Assembly: GCA_963774455.1 (NCBI GenBank)
Contig: CAVZFD010000002.1
Location: 62,001 to 126,000 of the forward strand
Reading direction: 5' to 3'
Length of the DNA: 64,000 nt
Origin: DATFVA01 sp963774455
GTDB lineage: Bacteria > Bacteroidota > Ignavibacteria > Ignavibacteriales > Ignavibacteriaceae
The notes beneath the pieces are model-generated. The model did not search any database, was not told where the DNA came from, and saw only the letters and a program-made list of their open reading frames with translations. The position numbers and the translations under genes are program-made. Of the stretch, positions 17,012-25,620 are shown in pieces. Positions within the stretch are counted from its first letter, which is position 1. Every line of letters starts with the position of its first letter.

Positions 17012-18363
17012 TATTTCACCCCTCCTTTTTCGTCGCCTGAGATTGTAGCGATCGTTAAATCGCTGTCATTATAATATTTATTTGCCGCCATTATTACATC
17101 ATCCACCGTTACCTTATCGTACATAGCGTAGAGCCGGTTGAGAGATTCGGGGTCGCCGGTGAGATAAATATAATGACTAATAGAATTGGCAATCGCGTCG
17201 GGATTATCGATGCTCATCGCGAAGCTGTATTTCAGGTTCGACTTTGTTTCATCGAGCATCTTCTTATCGACGCCGTTCTTTTTAACCTCTTCGACGGCCT
17301 TTGTTATCTCATCCCTTACATACTGGAAATCATCCTTATTTATGAATGAGGCCTGTATTGTTATAAGGAACGGATCGCGCGAATCCGTTGCGCCTCCGCC
17401 CAGGAACCTCAGCTTCTGCTCCTTTACCACAAGCTTATTGAAGAGATCGGAGTTGCGGGAGAAGAGGATCGTATTCAGCACATCGATAGCAGGCATATCA
17501 ATGTTTTTGTCGCTGAAAGCAGGACCCTTATAATTCATACTCATAAACGGGGGAATGGATCCGTCCTTAAGATGAACAGTCTTTTCCTCTGCCTGTTTTG
17601 GCTCAGCAGGAACGTCAGAAGTGTAATCGCCTCTTTTCCATTCACCGAAATATTTCTCCGCGAGCGAGTCAACTTTTTCGGGAGTAACTTCACCTACAAC
17701 CACGATGGTAGAATATTCGGGCCGGTAGTATCGCTGGAAGAACTTCAGGGAATATTCATACTGGTTGGGCATATCGACAATATCCTTGAAGAAGCCCATA
17801 GTGGTGTGTTTATAAGTATGTTTTTCAAATGCTGTATTCAGCAGTTCCTCATAAAGCTGCTGGTAGGGACTGGCGTAGTTCTTCGTATACTCGCCTTTCA
17901 CCGCTCCGGCTTCGGTCTTGAAATCGTGTTCGGAATAGTGAAGGTTCATAAACCTGTCTGATTCAAGTTCGAACATTTTCTCCAGGTAGTCGGCATTTCC
18001 CGTCATATGGTAGATGGTGCGGTCGAGCGAAGTATTTGCATTCGCGCCGGCGCCGGTCATCTGCAGAACCTCGTTATATTTTTCACGGGGATATTTATCC
18101 GTTCCCCTGAACATCATATGTTCAAAGAAATGCGCGAATCCCGTTACGCCTTCTTCAACTTCATTTCTTGAACCGACGCGCACGACTATGTAGAAGGCGG
18201 CGAGTCCGGGACTATCGAACGGCACTGTGACCACGTTGAGTCCGTTCGCCAGCTTCTGCTGGTAGATTGGGTAGGGGAGGATCTTGTTATCCTCCTGAGC
18301 ATTAAGACTTTGTGTAAGCACTGTTAATACTCCCATTAGTAATAAAAGACTAAATCGATGCAC
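17011..18363 (-). CDS. M16-family zinc metallopeptidase, catalytic partner
   Basis: 450 aa, signal peptide (MHRFSLLLLMGVLTVLTQSLNA). The inverted zinc motif is present as HFFEHMMF about residues 83-90 with the downstream Glu in the expected region (GAVKGEYTKN). Two M16 halves follow (RYYRPEYSTIVVVGEV marks the second). The gene starts with GTG at 18363 after AGGAAG 5-6 bases upstream. It encodes the active member of the pair with the 17011 gene and would degrade peptides or process proteins in the periplasm. Confidence 0.9.
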   Translation of the reverse strand: MHRFSLLLLMGVLTVLTQSLNAQEDNKILPYPIYQQKLANGLNVVTVPFDSPGLAAFYIVVRVGSRNEVEEGVTGFAHFFEHMMFRGTDKYPREKYNEVLQMTGAGANANTSLDRTIYHMTGNADYLEKMFELESDRFMNLHYSEHDFKTEAGAVKGEYTKNYASPYQQLYEELLNTAFEKHTYKHTTMGFFKDIVDMPNQYEYSLKFFQRYYRPEYSTIVVVGEVTPEKVDSLAEKYFGEWKRGDYTSDVPAEPKQAEEKTVHLKDGSIPPFMSMNYKGPAFSDKNIDMPAIDVLNTILFSRNSDLFNKLVVKEQKLRFLGGGATDSRDPFLITIQASFINKDDFQYVRDEITKAVEEVKKNGVDKKMLDETKSNLKYSFAMSIDNPDAIANSISHYIYLTGDPESLNRLYAMYDKVTVDDVIMAANKYYNDSDLTIATISGDEKGGVK

Positions 18364-18979
18364 ATTAACTTCCTTTTTATGTGGAATGATTGTTTGATTT
18401 GTAAACAGGGACTTAATTTAAGGGAATTAGTACAATCAGCCAAGAGGAGGTCAAGGAAAAAGTAAAAAGTAAAAAGTAAAAAGAGAAAGGCAGAGGGCAG
18501 GGGGCAGAGGCAGGGCGCTGAGGGCAGAGGGCAGTCCTTCCCCTTCCCCTTTTCCTTTTTTCCTTGAATTTGCTTTTTCCTTTTGCCTTTTGCCTTTTTA
18601 CTTGAAATTCATGCCCTCATTCCCCAATTTTCAATCTGTAATCTGCAATTTTCAATCTTTTTCCTTTTTCCTTTTTCCTTTTCCTTTTTCCTTGAATTTA
18701 CTTTTTACTTTTGCCTTTTGCCTTTTTACTTGAAATTCCTTTTTCCTTTTGCCTTTTTCCTTTTTACTTGATCCTTGTTCCTTGTGATGCAGAGTAAGGC
18801 GGGGAAAAATTAACTGAACCTTTTTTGTACATTTCTCATCATAATAAATAAAATCCAGGTAAGTTCGTCCCAATTTTAATGCAGTCGCTTTTTAATATCA
18901 TGACTGACATAGCTAAATTGTTTAATGTTAAACCATACACAAATGGTTATACTATAAATACTTATCAGGAGAATAACCG
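18364..18979. repeat. long intergenic block of heptanucleotide repeats
   Basis: No gene. 18459-18481 carries AAAAGTA units, 18488-18536 carries GGCAGAG/GGCAGGG units of 7 bases, 18540-18776 carries CCTTTTG/CCTTTTT units with TTACTTGAAATTC, and 18614-18662 holds the inverted 49-base repeat. The last 150 bases are ordinary AT-rich leader of the TlpA gene. Confidence 0.85.
18931..18955 (+). promoter_or_regulatory. possible promoter/operator of the TlpA-ApbE operon
   Basis: AACCAT-N6-ATGGTT (18931-18948), a 6-bp inverted repeat, is followed by TATACTATAAAT (18948-18959), a good -10-like stretch, about 20 bases before the start codon. A -35 element is not obvious. Confidence 0.35.
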
Positions 18980-19486
18980 ATGACAATGACAGTGAGGTTT
19001 CTCCTTATCCTGGTAACAGCGGCCTTTTTGGGTAAGGGACTCTCCCAGGAGAAAGAAGATTTACCCGCACCGGATTTCCAGGGGAAGACGATCAAGGGAA
19101 ATGAGATTAAATTATCGGACTTTAAAGGCAAAGTTGTGCTGCTCGATTTCTGGGCCAGCTGGTGCGTGCCCTGCCGCGACGAGATGCCTCAGCTGATTAA
19201 ATTCTACAAAGCTCATAACAATCCCGACTTTCAATTAATTGCCGTAAACATAGATAACAACGAGGGCAATATGCAGAAGTTTCTTGACAAGCTCTTTCCT
19301 CAGCCCGAATTCCCAATCGTAAAGGATAACACTCAGCAGATTCCCGCTCTGTTCAACATCGAGGCAATGCCCACAACTATTTTTATTGATAAGAAGGGGA
19401 ACATCCGCTTCAGGCATGACGGATTTAAGGATTCGTATATAAACGATTTTAATTCAGAACTGACACAACTATTAAAAGAGAATTAA
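18980..19486 (+). CDS. TlpA-like thiol:disulfide oxidoreductase
   Basis: 168 aa. Signal peptide, then a thioredoxin fold with the active site WASWCVPCRDEMP about residues 60-72, the DFKGKVVLLDF strand before it, and the cis-proline motif MPTTIFIDKKG near residue 135, the AhpC/TSA-TlpA pattern. It reduces or isomerises disulfides in the periplasm. First gene of a five-gene operon (spacing to the next start: one base). AGGAGAAT precedes the ATG. Its likely clients are cysteine-containing partners in the same operon, the CGC tail of the DUF4266 lipoprotein or the NusG-II protein. Confidence 0.9.
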   Translation: MTMTVRFLLILVTAAFLGKGLSQEKEDLPAPDFQGKTIKGNEIKLSDFKGKVVLLDFWASWCVPCRDEMPQLIKFYKAHNNPDFQLIAVNIDNNEGNMQKFLDKLFPQPEFPIVKDNTQQIPALFNIEAMPTTIFIDKKGNIRFRHDGFKDSYINDFNSELTQLLKEN

Positions 19487-19487
19487 A

Positions 19488-19706
19488 TTGAATATCAAAA
19501 TTCGCATTCTGATCCTTCTCGCTGCTTCTTTTCTTATGTACGGCTGCGCGACTGTTAAGCCGTGGGAGAAGGAAGGTCTTTCAGACCCAATAATGATAAT
19601 TGACGAGAACCCCATAAACGCCGGCATAAAAGAGCACTTCCTCGATTACAGGGAGGGTGTTGAAGGCGCCACCGGTGCGGAGAGCGGAGGCTGCGGGTGC
19701 GGCTGA
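19488..19706 (+). CDS. DUF4266 lipoprotein
   Basis: 72 aa, TTG start one base after the TlpA stop. Lipobox MYGC about residues 17-20, then VKPWEKEGLSDPIM (a conserved WxR/KxxL-type motif of the family) and the tail EGATGAESGGCGCG with a terminal CxC. DUF4266 proteins are small lipoproteins with this Gly-Cys ending and are always near DUF3570 genes. The tail could bind metal or accept a cofactor; TGAES resembles the SGA[ST]/TGA[ST]-type motif that ApbE flavinylates, but this is only an inference. The following gene overlaps it by ten bases. Confidence 0.8.
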   Translation: MNIKIRILILLAASFLMYGCATVKPWEKEGLSDPIMIIDENPINAGIKEHFLDYREGVEGATGAESGGCGCG

Positions 19707-20902
19707 AAAGGTCTGTTCCCTTACTGCTGATCTTTTTTAACATTACTGCTCTTAGTTATGCGCAGCTTTTACCTTCGAACGAAACCCAGGTAAACTTCAG
19801 CGGATATTTCGACAGCTTTAATGTTACCGTGCTTTACCCGAGCATCGCAATAACCAAAAGAGTATCCGAATCTACCAGTCTTACCGGGAGGTACCTGGTT
19901 GATATGATAACTGCCGCGTCGATAAGAAGTCATAGTCCCGCTTCAACTACCAATGCCGGAAAGGTGCTTGGAAAAGTGGATGCTGTTACGGCCGCATCAA
20001 ACAAAGGAGGCGGCGGGAACGGAGGACATGACGGTCCGCCTGCTTTTGATGAAATCCGCCACGAGCTGAACTTCGGCATGGCACATACATTCGGGACCGG
20101 CCTGTTGACTCTCGACGGACTCTACAGCACCGAAAGCGATTACACTTCCTCCACACTTATCGGGAATTACACGCAGTATTTTGCGGAGAACAATACTTCG
20201 CTTCAGCTGGGAGTAGTAAGGAGCTGGGATAAGGTTTTCCCCAAAACGAAGAGCTGGAAGAAAGATAAGAACGTTACAACCATCAACGCGAACTTCTCCC
20301 AGATCATAAGCACAAAGCTGATCTTCCAGCTGCTTTCGACTTACACAGAAAACAGCGGACTGCTTTCGGATAACTACAAGCTTGTGCCTATAAAAATAAA
20401 CGGAACCGACAGTCTATTCGATCCCATACATCCCGATCTTATAATACGGCGCGCGGCGGCCGTCTCACTGAAGTACCGCCTCACCGATAAATCATCCCTG
20501 CAGCTTGGCTACAGGTACTACTGGGATTCGTGGAACTTAAATGCCGACACCTATTCTGCCGACTACCAGAGATATTTATCGAAGCATGTTATTCTCGGGT
20601 TAGGATGGCGCACTAACATGCAGACACAGGCCTTCTTCTTCAAACCAGTGTACCCCGCGCCAGAGCAGTATATGACCACCGATATCAAGCTGGATGCGGG
20701 CTATTCCAATGAACTGCAGATGAACCTGATCTTAACCGGGGGCGACCGCCAGGACTTTCTGCCGTTTCTGTCAGACGAACGGGTGCAGTATATACTGAAT
20801 CTCGACTTTTACCTGAGGCATACGAATTCGCCTTACTGGTTCAACAATCTGAATAACCTATTTGCTACAGATTTTAATATAGGTATCCGTTACCGTTACT
20901 AA
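19697..20902 (+). CDS. DUF3570 outer-membrane beta-barrel protein
   Basis: 401 aa, GTG start inside the end of the DUF4266 gene. Signal peptide (FFNITALSYAQ), then the DUF3570 hallmarks: a strand-rich N terminus (VNFSGYFDSFNVTVLYPSIA), a Gly/His-rich loop (NKGGGGNGGHDGPP) after TAASIRSHS and a barrel-like series of amphipathic strands ending in aromatic RYRY. It probably forms an outer-membrane channel or scaffold paired with DUF4266. Function in the family is unknown. It is the third gene of the TlpA-ApbE operon. Confidence 0.88.
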   Translation: MRLKRSVPLLLIFFNITALSYAQLLPSNETQVNFSGYFDSFNVTVLYPSIAITKRVSESTSLTGRYLVDMITAASIRSHSPASTTNAGKVLGKVDAVTAASNKGGGGNGGHDGPPAFDEIRHELNFGMAHTFGTGLLTLDGLYSTESDYTSSTLIGNYTQYFAENNTSLQLGVVRSWDKVFPKTKSWKKDKNVTTINANFSQIISTKLIFQLLSTYTENSGLLSDNYKLVPIKINGTDSLFDPIHPDLIIRRAAAVSLKYRLTDKSSLQLGYRYYWDSWNLNADTYSADYQRYLSKHVILGLGWRTNMQTQAFFFKPVYPAPEQYMTTDIKLDAGYSNELQMNLILTGGDRQDFLPFLSDERVQYILNLDFYLRHTNSPYWFNNLNNLFATDFNIGIRYRY

Positions 20903-20951
20903 TGAATATGAAACAAAAGTTTAATAATTTAATCTATGAGGAAATAAGCAA

Positions 20952-21638
20952 ATGAAAAGAAGGGATTTTCTAAAATACAGTTCTATAATCCTTCCTGCTT
21001 CGGCAGCGCTCGGAATGATAAATCCTTTTGGCAAAAATACCTTTGCGGCAGTTAAAGAAGCGGGTCCCTTTTCCTTATCAGTAATAACCAATCAGCCTTC
21101 AAGAACAATCCATGCGATCGAGCAGGCAATCAAGTATTCGGATTACGGGAACAGTAAACTGGATTTCACAGAATACAGACTGCAGGGAAGACACATTGGC
21201 GATATAGCTTATGTACGCGGACAGGAGCTGATCGACTATCGCAAAGGGAGCGATGAATTTTCGCAGCTGTTAAGAGAAAGCGCCGGTTCGCTGTCGTTTC
21301 CGGAAACCCTCGATGATCCCGTGCTGCTTCGTTTTTCATCACGGCAGAATTCTGCACAGCCGGGCGGCATAAACATTTTCAGAGGTGAAACCCTTGTGAA
21401 GCAGCTTTCACTTGATAATAACATAGAGTCTTATCATATAGAAGGTATGAAAGGCCACGTTGATATAAACATAAAGAACCGTTCGGTGAAAGTTGTATCC
21501 GCTTCCTGTAAGCACAAGACGTGTATGAACATGGCGCCGATTTCCAGGCCGGGCGAGAACCTTGTCTGCGTACCTAATCAGGTAAATGTAGTTATCGCAG
21601 GTAAAAGCAGTCACGGCATTGACAGTATAACCTTCTAG
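20952..21638 (+). CDS. Tat-exported NusG domain II protein
   Basis: 228 aa. N terminus KRRDFLKYS is a twin-arginine signal, so the protein is likely exported folded or with a cofactor. Residues about 150-225 form the NusG domain II (SASCKHKTCMNMAPISRPGE, then VCVPNQVNVVIAG), which keeps three cysteines in the CxxKxC pattern. The central part (YSDYGNSKLDFTEYRLQG) has no match I recognise. The domain occurs in electron-transfer proteins linked to ApbE flavin transfer; here ApbE is the next gene, 9 bases on. Confidence 0.85.
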   Translation: MKRRDFLKYSSIILPASAALGMINPFGKNTFAAVKEAGPFSLSVITNQPSRTIHAIEQAIKYSDYGNSKLDFTEYRLQGRHIGDIAYVRGQELIDYRKGSDEFSQLLRESAGSLSFPETLDDPVLLRFSSRQNSAQPGGINIFRGETLVKQLSLDNNIESYHIEGMKGHVDINIKNRSVKVVSASCKHKTCMNMAPISRPGENLVCVPNQVNVVIAGKSSHGIDSITF

Positions 21639-21647
21639 CTTACGAAA

Positions 21648-22673
21648 ATGAAAACTATTATCCCGGCGGGCATATTTGCAATAATCCTTGTACTATTCCC
21701 TGCTTCCGTGAGAGCGCAGGGTGACACAACGATGTACAGTGTGTCCGTTACCAAGTACCTGATGGGAACGACAGTAGAGACCACCGCGCACAGCTCCGAT
21801 GTTAACGAATGCAAAGCAGCACTGGCCGCTGCATATGAAGAAATGCAGAGAGTGGAAAACGTGATGAGCTGTCAAAAGGACAGCAGCGAGATTTCGGCCA
21901 TCAACCGCAGCGCGGGGATCCATCCTGTAAAGGTAAGCTACGAAACGGTTGAGATGATGAAACGCGCAAAAGCTTACTGCAAAAAATACAACGGGGTTTT
22001 TGATGTAACCATCGGTCCCTTATCAGATCTGTGGGGATTCAGCGAGGAGAAGGAAATAGTACTGCCTCCGGATAAGACGATTAAGAAACTTGACAAACTG
22101 GTTGATTACAGAGATATTGAGATAGATGAACAGGATTCAACAGTTTTTCTGAAAAAAAAAGGAATGTCTATTGACCTTGGAGGGATTGCAAAAGGATATG
22201 CAATCGACAGGGGATCGGCAGTTCTGAAGAATATGGGGATTACGAACTTCATCCTCAACGCGGGCGGCGATCTTTTTGTATCGGGCAAAAAAGACGGGAA
22301 AACTGAATGGAGAGTCGGGATTAAACATCCCCGCCGCACAAACGACCTGGCAGGGGCATTTGATCTGAAGGACTATGCTGTTGCAACCAGCGGCGACTAT
22401 GAAAGATTCAAAATAATTAACGGTAAACGTTACCATCATATTCTGAATCCTGCAACCGGTTACCCGGGTACGCTGTCGGAAAGTTCAACCATACTTGCAC
22501 CGACAGCGGAAGAAGCCGATGCAACTGCTACATATGTATTTTTATTGGGATGGAAGAAAACGCTGAGTGATAAGTCGCTGGATTATCCCTGCCTCATCAT
22601 CGCCTCCGACGGAAGCATTCACTACAACCAGGTCTTTAAGGAAAATTACAACCTGAAAGTGGGGGACAAGTAA
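21648..22673 (+). CDS. apbE: ApbE, FAD:protein FMN transferase
   Basis: 341 aa. Signal peptide, then all ApbE blocks: GTTVETTAHS, SRVEN-like RVENVMSCQ, DVTIGPLSDLWGF, SIDLGGIAKGYAID, LNAGGDLFVSG, YAVATSGDYERF and KRYHHILNPATGYPG with the Mg-binding Asp region (ADATATYVF). The enzyme transfers FMN from FAD to Ser/Thr of target proteins in the periplasm. Last gene of the operon; its stop codon lies at the start of a heptamer repeat. The neighbours suggest the target is a subunit of this operon rather than a standard Rnf/Nqr complex. Confidence 0.93.
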   Translation: MKTIIPAGIFAIILVLFPASVRAQGDTTMYSVSVTKYLMGTTVETTAHSSDVNECKAALAAAYEEMQRVENVMSCQKDSSEISAINRSAGIHPVKVSYETVEMMKRAKAYCKKYNGVFDVTIGPLSDLWGFSEEKEIVLPPDKTIKKLDKLVDYRDIEIDEQDSTVFLKKKGMSIDLGGIAKGYAIDRGSAVLKNMGITNFILNAGGDLFVSGKKDGKTEWRVGIKHPRRTNDLAGAFDLKDYAVATSGDYERFKIINGKRYHHILNPATGYPGTLSESSTILAPTAEEADATATYVFLLGWKKTLSDKSLDYPCLIIASDGSIHYNQVFKENYNLKVGDK

Positions 22674-22860
22674 AAAGGAAAAAGGAAAAAGGAAAAAGGG
22701 AAAAGGGAAAAGGGAAAGATTGAAAATTGCAGAGTAGAGAGCAGAGGGCAGAGGGTAGGGGGCAGAGGGCAAGGCGCAGGGGGCAAGGCGCAGAGAGCAA
22801 GGCGCAGAGGGCAGGAGTGAGAAAGGCAAGGAGGCTGAAGGACGGGTCAGAGACCCGTCC
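22672..22860 (+). repeat. two heptanucleotide repeat arrays behind apbE
   Basis: GTAAAAA/GGAAAAA units start with the apbE stop codon (22671-22713), then a single partial copy of the AGATTGAAAATTGCAGA word, then about 12 units of AGAGGGC / AAGGCGC / AGGGGGC (22735-22822), all 7 bases long. Confidence 0.85.
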
Positions 22861-22867
22861 CACAAAA

Positions 22868-25444
22868 TTACCGGATAAGGTTCATCTTTCCGACCGCCTG
22901 TCTTCCAGCGATATTCAATCTATAGATGTACACTCCGCTTGCAACAGGATTACCGTCATCATTTTTTCCATACCATTTAGCAACATAATTACCTGCAGGC
23001 AGAACATTGTTTACAAGATGCTTCACCGCCTGTCCCTGTATATCATAAATGATCAGTTCAGCATTTTCATTGCTGAGATCATAGGGAACCGAAAATCGAA
23101 TTAATGTGCTCGGGTTGAAGGGGTTGGGATAATTTGAAACAGTTAAATAATCTGAAAGTTTCTGAGCATTATTTTCAGGCTTAACCGAAGTAAGCAGCTG
23201 TCCTCCTTCACCCCTACTTCCGCCGGTTGAATCGGCGAGGTACAGGTTAACCCAGTTGGGCCGGCCGGATGAGAACATGTAATCGGAACTCCACTCTTCA
23301 TCTGTCAAACGTAGAAAACCGGTTGTGACATATTCACGGTAGCTGAGAACGGGACCAATAAACGCGCACTCCTGTCCGCCAGGTAATTTCGCTATAAAAA
23401 CGCCGGCATCAACAGGACCCGTACCAGCGTGTGTAACCCATCCTATCATTGCTCCCCAGCAGTCAGAGGGAGTGGTATGAACATCGGCAACAATATAATT
23501 AGCATCGATGATACCTTCAAAACCGTAAGACTCATCCTGGTATATTAATTTAGGATACCAACCGTCATAGACTATCCCGGTATAAGTTGACATCTCAAAC
23601 ATCATATTCTTTAGGAAAGTTGTTTCTTCAGCGGAAAGAGGAACGTCATCAAGTTCTTTTTGCGAAATTGATTTCAGTGTATCACAGGTAAACTGCAGGT
23701 TAGTAAAGTAATCAAGAATATGCTGTTTAATTTCACCGTCAAGGAAGCTGACATTCTGGAAATAATTGTAACCAAAGCTCCCGGTATTTTTTAACTCATC
23801 ATAAAGCCCAGGAAAAGGTTCAACGTAGCCGTAAGGATATGAACATACACCAATACCCGTATACGACTGTTTCGCATACAATAGGTTATCGTGCCTCAAC
23901 TCAGCCCAGGAGGAGAGCTGCGTATTAAGCTTCTCCTGCCAGTATGCAGCAGTGGTCATAAATCCCGGTAAGCTGCCTCTATCCTCAGGAGGATTGAGGG
24001 ATTTGATCAGTCCAAGCCATCTCTTGTACATCGTTGTTCCCCAATATTCCGGGGGGAAAGAATCAAACAAATACCTCAGCGCTGCAAGGTTCGTTCCGTA
24101 ATGGTATTCATCCAGTTCCGGGATCAGAAGCTGTGCAGCAGCATTGTTCCCAAGTGCGAACATTGGATCAAGAGTAGATGGAAACAGGCGGCATATTCTC
24201 TCTCCCTGGTAGGATATCCTGTCGTATACCACGCTTGCAGTGACGTATGAGTCATCAACATACCTTTGCCCGAACATCAGGAATGATGATGCAGGAACGA
24301 GACTGTCTCCCGACATCGGATTTCCCGTAAGGAGCTGAGAGAGAATCAGCTGGAAGGCAAAAGACTGGTTCCGGAGGGTATCCTGGAATTCATCTACCTT
24401 AAGAGTATCAAGCAGCTGGGATGCACTTGTTAACTGAACAGCATCTCTGAGAAATCCCATATTATCAAGCGTAACATTATCCTGATCGCCTACGAAGAAT
24501 TTGATAACATCCTCAATCTCTTCATAATCTGAATGGACATTTGCGAGTCCGAATAACTCATAAACCAGGTTTGCATCGATGACCTGACGCTGTATATCTG
24601 TTTTAGTCTGAGGCCAGCAGTCCGGACTCCCAATAGAAGGTTTAATAAGGTACATTTCAATTCGTCCGAGCCACATCATAGTTCTGAAATATAAACGAAG
24701 CTGAGGATAATTATCCGAATCATAATGGCCTCTCGGCTTAAACTGACTATAATCGTGAGCAACGCAGTTAGATGAAAACAATGTGTCATTATAAAATGAA
24801 TTTGCTTCCATAATACGGCTGATGACAGTGTCGATAACAGCCGCATTTGAGGCATAATACGGATTAGCATTCTGCCCGGTAAGTTTCAAGCCGACCGTCA
24901 GGTACAGATCCACATCTTTCAGCATCTGCTGCATCCCGGGTTCAGAGGAATAAGCACTTACCAGCTGCGGAAAAGAGTTTCTGAGCGAGCCCAGCAGATT
25001 GTTTACTTTATCGATCAGATAGCCAAGTTCCACTTCTCTCAATATTCTGTCGTATGAAACATGGTAGGCATACAGTATTGCATCCGTAGAAACAAAAACC
25101 GGCAGATCATTATGATGGATATCGAGGAGTATCTCGCCGAAAGATTTCTGCGAGAGGCGCTGGCTAACCATGAAACCATGGTCGTGGATAAGCGACTTCT
25201 CAAATTCAGTAAGATTATACTTTGCATCGATTGAGTCGAAATAAAATACGTCCTGGTAATTCACATCTATATTATTTTCGAATATACCGGCAGGGTGCAT
25301 CTGAAGAAGATCCTGTGTCTGCATATTCTGATGACTCTGCAGGAATTGCTGGTAGAGAGTTAAATCGAATCCCTGCGCGGATACAGTTACAGAGAGGAAG
25401 AAAACTGATAGAAGAAGAACAGGCAGTAGAGGTGCTTTTTTCAT
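22868..25444 (-). CDS. T9SS-secreted DUF3160 protein
   Basis: 858 aa. Signal peptide (LLPVLLLSVFFLSVTVSAQ); residues about 60-720 match DUF3160 (FVSTDAILYAYHVSYDRIL; TYTGIVYDGWYPKLIY; YIVADVHTTPSDCWGAMIGW; TGPVDAGVFIAKLPGGQECAF), and the last 100 residues form a T9SS sorting domain (NYPNPFNPSTLIRF, KMNLIR). Function of DUF3160 is unknown. Start at ATG 25444 gives a full signal peptide; the frame extends six codons upstream without one. A GGGG stretch six bases upstream is a modest ribosome site. Confidence 0.88.
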   Translation of the reverse strand: MKKAPLLPVLLLSVFFLSVTVSAQGFDLTLYQQFLQSHQNMQTQDLLQMHPAGIFENNIDVNYQDVFYFDSIDAKYNLTEFEKSLIHDHGFMVSQRLSQKSFGEILLDIHHNDLPVFVSTDAILYAYHVSYDRILREVELGYLIDKVNNLLGSLRNSFPQLVSAYSSEPGMQQMLKDVDLYLTVGLKLTGQNANPYYASNAAVIDTVISRIMEANSFYNDTLFSSNCVAHDYSQFKPRGHYDSDNYPQLRLYFRTMMWLGRIEMYLIKPSIGSPDCWPQTKTDIQRQVIDANLVYELFGLANVHSDYEEIEDVIKFFVGDQDNVTLDNMGFLRDAVQLTSASQLLDTLKVDEFQDTLRNQSFAFQLILSQLLTGNPMSGDSLVPASSFLMFGQRYVDDSYVTASVVYDRISYQGERICRLFPSTLDPMFALGNNAAAQLLIPELDEYHYGTNLAALRYLFDSFPPEYWGTTMYKRWLGLIKSLNPPEDRGSLPGFMTTAAYWQEKLNTQLSSWAELRHDNLLYAKQSYTGIGVCSYPYGYVEPFPGLYDELKNTGSFGYNYFQNVSFLDGEIKQHILDYFTNLQFTCDTLKSISQKELDDVPLSAEETTFLKNMMFEMSTYTGIVYDGWYPKLIYQDESYGFEGIIDANYIVADVHTTPSDCWGAMIGWVTHAGTGPVDAGVFIAKLPGGQECAFIGPVLSYREYVTTGFLRLTDEEWSSDYMFSSGRPNWVNLYLADSTGGSRGEGGQLLTSVKPENNAQKLSDYLTVSNYPNPFNPSTLIRFSVPYDLSNENAELIIYDIQGQAVKHLVNNVLPAGNYVAKWYGKNDDGNPVASGVYIYRLNIAGRQAVGKMNLIR

Positions 25445-25620
25445 ATTGTCCCCGGAAAACATAAAAATATATTTAAGATAAGGTAACCAATACTCCCGCC
25501 AGTATCAATACACTGATCCAATTAATGACCCTTAAAATCAGGCATTTTGGCTTAAAACAACATCGTCGGACTTTTTGAGCTATCGGACAGATACCAGTCC
25601 GGGTTCAGTTACTTTGTCAG

